From Oenanthe sinensis (Eukaryota > Streptophyta > Magnoliopsida > Apiales > Apiaceae), in NCBI GenBank assembly GCA_028671895.1, contig CM053796.1, positions 40,298,860 through 40,362,859 of the forward strand: a stretch of DNA of 64,000 nucleotides, given 5' to 3'. Positions within the stretch are counted from its first letter, which is position 1, and every line of letters begins with the position of its first letter. Below, one piece after another: positions 57,901 to 64,000 of the stretch. A program made the translations under genes and the position numbers. Below the pieces are notes generated by a model. That model saw only the letters and a list, made by a program, of their open reading frames with translations. It made no database searches and was not told the origin of the DNA.

Positions 57901-59446
57901 GTTATTGGGCTGATAAAGCCCCAACTTTCTGTTGGACGGCTTCGACGTGCTGGTCTTTCTATCTGACAGGACAAACAAATAGGAAGGGATCACTGTTTTA
58001 GTAAATGATGCGGAGAAAGATAGTGGTTTTTTAGAGCCTAGTACCAGCCAAGCCCCCGCAAAAGCAGATATGATATGGTATTCCCTTGTTCGGATCAGAA
58101 AAGGTTGTATTAAAGTTTTCTTAAGAATATTAGCAAGGTCCATACTGAACTATTTCCTGAAAAGATAAACATGTATAAAAACATGATGACATACTTTTAG
58201 GGTCATTATGAGTTATAGCCTAAACTATTTTTTTTTGTGCCTGAATATATATAATAATTGGTAGACGCCTTTTAAGTTGCCACAAAAAATTTAAAAAGCA
58301 AATTAAAGACTTGGGCTTTACCCGATCTGGTGACCAGGCCCACTAATTTAAATATACAACATTAAGTAAACCCTAAAATAGGTAAAACAGCCCCCAGGCG
58401 TAATCGTGATGACGATGAGGAATCGAAACTTAAGTTGCATGTTGAGTTAGACTCGGATGTGAATATAGATGAAGAAAGTATTCCCATTGATGATTATTAT
58501 GGTGCCCCATCTGTTGCACAAGAAAGTGGTAGCCATAAGGGAGGTGAAAGTGTTGTTGGAGATGATTTGGTGCCGAACCGACTTGCTAGACTTGTCACTG
58601 CCTAGTTCTTGTTTTACTTTATTTTTCTGCTGCTTGCCTGATTGAAACTTGAAAGTTTTATTTTATTTTGCTACTACCTACCCTGACTTCGTATTTTATA
58701 AAATCTAATTCCTATTTAGCAAAAAACAATTTTAAAAAAAATCTAAGTCCTAATGTTTTTCATTAAATAGTATTTTTGTTATTGTTAGTTAGTATTTAGA
58801 GTAATATACTAATATATAAATTAAATTTACAACCACTATCTTATATATATATATATATAGGGGCGGAGGCACGCTAGGGCGAGCCTAAGCGGCCGCCCCC
58901 CCGAACTTTAACCACCAACTGCTACAATATGTATATGATATAGTATATGTTATAAATAATTTTGTAATATGATGTAGTCACCTTTAACTTTGAATTTTTT
59001 CATAAATTTTAAATATTACTCCGATATTGGTCTAATATTATTTTTTTGATATTGTACTAATATTTTTATTATTATGTCCTAATATTTTTATATTTAAAAA
59101 ATGTTTTTATTATTACATACTGTTGGCTAAATTACCTAATACAAATTTTTGACATATATATAGATAATCTTATTACTATATCAATTCTAGATATTACAAT
59201 AAATTAAACAAATAAATTGCATTCAAACATGATAATTTTGCTACTTTTTTTGTAACTAAATTTTTTTATTTGAACTTTAAAAATTAGAATTTTTATTTAT
59301 ATTTAAATATAAATTAATTAGATATACATAATTTTATTTTTAATAACATATTATATATTTATTAAAATATATTATAATACAATAAAATATTAATATTAAA
59401 ATTAATTAATTTTGGCCTCCCCTCGATTTTGTTTCTGGCTCCGCCA

Positions 59447-59507
<61 letters not shown>

Positions 59508-62500
59508 TTGGGCACCCGTATCGGACGCCACGACAATGTATTGTTGTGAAGTAACAACCTTGCATATTAGTGGATATCTACACTAAAGTTTCACTTAATT
59601 CCTAAAAATTGTATATATATATATATATACACACATACATACAGGGGCTTGATCCAGGACAATCATTCGTTGGATAAGCCTTATCCAGCAAATGATGTCC
59701 TAGCCATTGGATTATCCCATAAACGGCTGGGATTTTAAAAAAAACAGGAGCGGGCCGTTGTTATTAACAGCGGCTCGTGTAAGGGCCGCTGATAATAACC
59801 GTGGATCCTATGTCTTACAAAAAAACCCTAAATCAAATCCAAAAATAAGGCCTTTTCACAACATCATACCCACCATTCTTCGAAGGACCCAGTAATAAAA
59901 CAAGAACCCCACTGAAAATACACAAGGGCGGGCGTATAATCAACATCCCTGTGGGACCCACTATTCTTACTCTACCCACTCCGGTGCCAAAACCCAATTA
60001 GCCCCTCCACTCACACAATGTTTTGTAGAGGCGCTTGTATGTAATTTGACCTGAAATCCATTTCTTGATCCGGGTCTTTGACCCGAATTTAGGGTCATGG
60101 AGAGAACCAGAGCTTGGAATCGTTGTTACAGAGAGAGTAAAAGCGTGCAAGAAAATGAGGAGATTTCTGATTGGTTGAGGAACGAGAGGATTGTGAGTTT
60201 ATATGATTTATTATTGCTTGCTAGTATGTGTATAGATTGGATCTGTATCTATAGTTTTTACTTCAAAATGCAGCGCTACGTAAGGTCTAATCTCAAGTCT
60301 ATTTCGTCAAAAAAATTGTTGAAAATATTTAGGTTCGATTTAGGGTTTTTTGGGGTAAGACTGGGAGCCGCGGTTATTAACAGCGGCCCTTACACGAGCC
60401 GCTGTTAATAACAATGGCCCGCTCCTGTTTTTTTTAAAATCCCAACCGTTCATGGGATAATCCAATGGTTAGGACATCATTTGCTGGATAAGTTACTTAT
60501 CCAGCAAATGATTGCCCTGGATCAAGCCCCGTATATATATATATATATATATATACCCTTCCTTAATTACCAGATTTGGACCCGGTCGATGACTAAAAGT
60601 CGACTACTAGACCGTTTAGCTGATTAGTTGTCATTTCTTCTGTCAAGTCAGCCGACTCCAGAACTCGGGTCGACTTCAACTACCAAACAATTCAATAATC
60701 AATCCCACATTGTTCAAACAGAATAGAAAAAAAAATCCTCAAAATCAACTTTATAAGATCTTCAGCAAAGTGTTTGTTACCATTATTATTAAAAAGGAAT
60801 TATTTTCAGAACTAAAATCATCAAGACTATTAAAATAGAACATAGCAACAAATCAACAATATCCCCTAGGCAAAATGTATTATTTCCCAATCATGTCAGT
60901 TTTAAAAAACAAAATGAATCTGTGAACAAAGAAACTAAAAGTGATAGTTCATGTACCCTACCACAATACGCAAAGCATGGGGATCATCGTCACGGTCAAT
61001 TAATGCTAGAAGAAATAAATCTAGAGGCAGCAGCTCATGAGTGAAAACAAAATATGCCACGTTTGCACAAGCTTTTATCACAAGTTCCTACACAAGATGA
61101 GAATTTGTTTGAAACTTCAAGTGATGAAATACTGAAAGACAATAATTGCAAAGAACTTTGAGAATGAGGTAATTAAAGTAAGCAGTGCAAAACCTGCAAG
61201 GGCTGCTGACGCTGGAGCTCCATTTGTAGGTGATGCAAAATCACATCGACCATTGTGTATATATTGTCTGTAACTTCTTCAGGGGAAAATCCTCGCAAGA
61301 CATGCGCCTGTATTACGATCTATCAAATTATACAAAGAAGAAACATACAGGTGAAAGAGGACAATAAAGCCATTAGATTTACAAGATTTGAACTGTTGAT
61401 ATTCTCAGGGCGGTCTTGCATCAGAATCCATGCTCCACCACAAAGATATTGCCTGTGTTGAGGGAAACTATGACTAACATAAGTCTTTACATAAGAAGGA
61501 TCAGCAGCTGGTGAAAGAAGTTGGGTGCATTGATTGATCACAGTCGTTTCAGCCTGTCAAAAAAATCATACAAACTAGTTTTGTCTCAAATGACACACTT
61601 CTTAAAGCTTAGCAAAACATTGAAAAATGACCAATTTCGACTATGGTTTATATTGGTAATCAGTTCCTTTATGTTTCAAATTTAAATTCAATGAGTGTAA
61701 GAATGCACTTGATTGACATGACTTAAAAGTATCTTGTTAAGATTCTATTTTATTTTAAACTGGAAATATGTAAGGGAAACAAACTAGAAAATGTAATAGA
61801 TACTCGTTTAAGTCTAAACTTAACATGCATAATCTAAATTAGTAAGTAGATTAAAGTTTAACATTTTAAAATATCTATCGCTCCACATAACTGTAACATT
61901 TCTTAGTCTCAATAACTGATACATAGTATATAAATTTTAATATAAAAACAAGACTATATAAAAGCAAGCAGGACCATGAAACAAGAACAAAAGAAAGAGA
62001 TTGTAAATAAAATTTAAAGGTTGCACAAGAGTTTATATTTTTTGTTAAAGTAGAAAATTCAATAAATGTGTGAGATAATGATGGAAAATGGAACATTGGA
62101 GGTCTATACAGTAACCTGCTGCCAGGCTTGTATTGCTAAGCCCCGCTTATCCAAGCGCCCAATCAAGGTATTACGCAAAAGAGAAGGGAAATGACGGAGA
62201 GTTTTTTCAGACCATGTATGCTGACTAGTCGCCAATATCTGTTCAATCGTCATCGGAAGACAGATAAGGTGGTCAGCATCAGCAACTCCACGTGTTTTGA
62301 TGGCAATAGCAAGTGACATAATGGTTATGCGGTTCAATGTCTCAGTAAATTCAGTAGAACCCTGAAAAAGATTTTGGTAAATGAGAGATAATAAGCAGCC
62401 GGAAGAATGATAAATTAGACTCTGGGGAATGATTCGCACCTTCCCTTCCTTCTTCACAGCAAAAAATTCTTTTAGTGACAGAAGAAGATTTATGCACAAA

Positions 62501-62927
62501 TTTTCAGCCAATCTGAAAGTGCGGTGTTCTCCACGTTTCCCTTTCAGGGTAGCAATTATTTTGGTAATATCGTACATCAAGGATTTGTTTTTACCTAAAT
62601 ACCTAAAAAAGGTGGAAGGAACCAAACAGATGAGCTAATATAGGTCACAAACGTTATCATTCCCAAAAAATTCATGCAACTAATTTGTTTTACAATCTAC
62701 AGAAGCTGAAAAGTAACATGTGGACACAAAATTAAGAGTTTCTGGAAAACACTTCCAGCGCATCTCGCTTGATTTCAGATAATTTAAATCATATGTAAAC
62801 AAAAAAAATTCACAGTATAAATGAACAATTACCTGTAGAGTGAAAGAAATCGGTAATTTAAAAGTTCAAGCAGCAAAAGAGATGCACCCGGCTTGCTTAA
62901 CGTGGATGGATCCCTTTGTGTTAGATG
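51929..62927 (-). CDS. MED23: Mediator subunit 23 (MED23), C-terminal 847 aa in 12 exons, 5' part outside the window
   Basis: Exons in transcript order: 62927-62833, 62602-62440, 62361-62116, 61553-61383, 61307-61194, 61087-60962, 56121-55973, 55067-54827, 54738-53988, 53615-53434, 52359-52256 and 52130-51929. All have GT-AG introns and total 2544 bases in phase, ending TAA. Recognisable plant MED23 segments include GKRGEHRTFRLAENLCINL, TRGVADADHL, LIDRDDDPHALRI, RLLPVIPLIIYRLIE, FYGHLPGKLVLRIL, YTQLVLETAVIEILSLPV and LLNVLVDVFGKNSQPSTPVE. MED23 is a tail-module subunit linking activators to RNA polymerase II. Arabidopsis MED23 is about 1600 aa, so roughly the first half lies beyond 64000. 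The exon starting at 62602 could instead begin at 62594, but the first choice keeps phase. Introns are long and transposon-rich. Confidence 0.92.
55592..55613 (+). repeat. Uninterrupted run of 22 guanines in a MED23 intron
   Basis: ggggg, tttt and then 22 G. The surrounding 80 bases (55530-55613) are also GC-rich (gggcc, ggccgccggggg), in contrast to the AT-rich intron. The run may be overlong or collapsed in the assembly. Confidence 0.85.
56474..57733. repeat. Copy 1 of a local direct duplication, split by a TIR element
   Basis: Starts caaggtccatactgaact, runs through cctgaaaagataaacatg, is interrupted by the element at 56610-57709 and finishes ataataattggtagac. Without that element it matches 58134-58266 nearly base for base. 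Confidence 0.8.
56610..57709. mobile_element. 1.1 kb TIR element (MITE-like) in a MED23 intron
   Basis: Ends are imperfect inverted repeats: ggcaagtgctcaaatgagaa on the left, and ggggagttactctaatgaga on the complement of the right, both followed by a second ataatgagaac. It sits in a (TA)n tract, so the TA-type target duplication is hidden. The paralogous copy at 58134-58266 lacks it and shows the empty site. Inside are repeats of aaatttagtgatttg; no transposase is visible. Confidence 0.75.
57734..58133. other. 400 bp insert between the duplicated blocks, possibly organelle-derived
   Basis: Base composition is balanced (for example ggcccagcgggtcgaagcat and ggctgataaagccccaact), unlike the AT-rich flanks. 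The minus strand stays open for 135 codons (58143-57736), but the peptide matches nothing I know. Composition suggests mitochondrial DNA; this is a guess. Confidence 0.35.
58134..58266. repeat. Copy 2 of the local duplication (empty site of the TIR element)
   Basis: Matches 56474-56609 joined to 57710-57733, with a few substitutions. It retains only a short tatata tract where copy 1 carries the 1.1 kb element. Confidence 0.8.
58384..58605 (+). pseudogene. Coding-like remnant in a MED23 intron
   Basis: An open plus-strand frame, without its own ATG, reads PRRNRDDDEE, continues acidic (DSDVNIDEESIPIDDYYG) and ends NRLARLVTA followed by TAG. The base composition is that of coding DNA. It could be a captured exon or a transposon protein tail; I do not recognise it. 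Confidence 0.3.
58860..59449. mobile_element. Short TIR-like element in a MED23 intron
   Basis: The left end ggggcggaggcac and the complement of the right end agtggcggagccag are similar inverted termini of a widespread plant class (GGCGGAGCC ends, probably hAT-type MITE). The interior is AT-rich without ORFs. Both sides abut (TA)n tracts. Confidence 0.5.
59452..59504. repeat. (TA)n microsatellite
   Basis: 53 bases of TA repeats between two transposon-derived segments. Confidence 0.9.
59644..60530. mobile_element. 887 bp fold-back element with ~200 bp TIRs and nested hairpins
   Basis: The left arm (59644 to about 59842) and right arm (about 60335-60530) are inverted copies, roughly 90% alike by eye, starting ggggcttgatccaggrcaat. 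Each arm contains its own palindromes: ttgctggataag facing its complement, and gttattaacagcggc facing gccgctgttaataac. The centre holds a 103-codon plus frame (60097-60408), partly made of right-arm sequence; its first 60 residues are not recognised. No transposase, so non-autonomous. Confidence 0.8.
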
Positions 62928-63784
62928 CTGGGAAGTTCAAAACATTATACATTGATATAACTATTACCAATAATATCATGGATGTGAAAAGAATAAGGCA
63001 TGAAGAGGGTAACAAACGAATATTTCAAGTAAAACACACTGCAACCAGTTTGAGCTTTGAGCAATGGAAATGGCAGCAAAACAAAGTAAATATAACTGGA
63101 AGTAGAAAAACTCACATAAAATGAGATGGAAGAAACCTAACAAAAAGGATAAAGAGTATCGGGGACATAAATAAAGATAGTGTTCGACCTACAAAGTACT
63201 AAAACTGCAATGTACACAAACAATTACTCCGTATTTACCAGCATGAAATGACATAATAGACTCCAACCTCAACAAATTTTAACACCCAATTCAGCTAAGG
63301 TAAAACTCCTTGGATGAATATAAAGAAAATGCTGCAACGAAAAAAAGTTTGAACCTAATAGGAGGAAGGAAATTTTTATGCAACTAGCAAGCAAGCATCA
63401 AAAGATACTTGTAAGAAGGATGTAGGCAACATGAAACATTTCCATCCTTCAAGTATATAAACTGCAGAGGCTATGAGCCTATGAGTAAAGTAATTAAAAA
63501 CCAGCAATGACTGAGGACAGTTTTGCAAAAGAATGATTATGATAGAAAAAGTGATAACAATGACAAACTTGGGCGCTGCAGAAAATCCACAACCCCGAGG
63601 ATTTCTCAACCACAAAATAGATTAAAAAAATGGGATCACAACCCAAGAAGAAACTCAATTCAATATTTGCTAATATTCCAATAATCAAGTCTAATGAAAG
63701 TAAAGTATAAAAACTGAGAATAAAACCCTAGCGGACTGAGAATAAACTAATAACTAAACCCTAAATAATCGTTATATATATAGG
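62928..63784. other. MED23 intron or upstream sequence
   Basis: No MED23-like coding seen in this kilobase. The frames 63376-63688 (minus) do not match the family and look like chance. Confidence 0.4.
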
Positions 63785-64000
63785 GAACGTTCTACTACAA
63801 ACTTCTTAGTCTACAAACTCTACAAATCTCCGGTCCAATATCGACATGGGATGCACCAAAAATAATAGTAGGATTCACTAAAAATTTTGAAAATAAAATT
63901 TATAAATAATATTTCATTTACAATACAAACATTTTTATTAATCAAGATAAAAAAAATTATATAATAAATAAATTTGTAATTCATTGATACAAACATTGTT
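63785..64000. mobile_element. Start of a possible TIR/MITE repeat cut by the window end
   Basis: After tatatatag comes ggaacgttctactacaaact, then two ctacaaact/ctacaaatct words. This layout (a TA tract, then gggaa-type terminus with repeated short words) resembles the left end of the element at 56610. The other end is outside the window. Confidence 0.3.

Noticed and set aside
63376..63688. Minus-strand ORFs as a further MED23 exon
   Set aside because: The sequence does not resemble the family segment expected before the exon at 62927, and no phase-matching splice sites were evident.
1..64000. tRNA, rRNA or other structured RNA genes
   Set aside because: None recognised by eye; the only tRNA-related sequences are the retrotransposon primer binding sites. 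A covariance-model scan would be needed to exclude small ones.

Overview
The window is nuclear DNA of a flowering plant, almost certainly a eudicot. It has intron-rich genes with GT-AG junctions, very AT-rich spacers, Ty1/copia retrotransposons primed by initiator tRNA-Met, and plant-only families (caleosin, DUF26 plasmodesmata-located protein, JAZ). An asterid, perhaps the carrot family, is my guess from the look of the copia proteins; this is weak.

Layout. 1-11338 (minus): a large Sirevirus-like copia element. It has one LTR, a PBS, an intact gag, an intact pol, an envelope-like ORF and a very long accessory ORF that runs off the left edge. 11339-13214: AT-rich repeats, then the promoter of a caleosin gene (13215-16369, plus, 6 exons, 197 aa). 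16370-25800: mostly AT-rich non-autonomous repeats, with one coding-like island at 20.0-20.7 kb. 25972-28480 (plus): a plasmodesmata-located protein gene (3 exons, 285 aa). 29066-43879: a transposon graveyard. It holds two inverted copies of a ~950 bp LTR-like repeat, a broken Tnt1-like copia with its 3' LTR, and two 5' copia remnants (LTR plus gag). 43880-47217: spacer with an orphan coding-like exon and the JAZ promoter. 47218-50775 (plus): a JAZ3/TIFY6B-type jasmonate repressor (8 exons, 356 aa). 51929-62927 (minus, convergent with JAZ): the last 12 exons (847 aa) of Mediator subunit MED23; its 5' half lies beyond the right edge. A 4.8 kb MED23 intron is packed with TIR elements, a local duplication and a 400 bp foreign-looking insert.

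The host genes are unrelated neighbours, though JAZ and MED23 both act in transcriptional control. The exon phases of all four genes close without a remainder, which supports the models.

The most unusual signal is in the retrotransposons. Each copia family carries its own short word, repeated many times in U3 just upstream of the TATA box: CAGAGTTT in the large element, CTGTCA and GGTATGAC in the two remnants, TTTTCAGATT in the Tnt1-like LTR. In the large element the word also floods gag, pol, the accessory ORF and a non-coding spacer, about 40 copies in different reading frames and both orientations. That points to nucleotide-level rather than protein-level retention. In the same element, the envelope-like ORF and the long accessory ORF meet at a correctly phased T TTT TTA slippery heptamer immediately before a stop codon.
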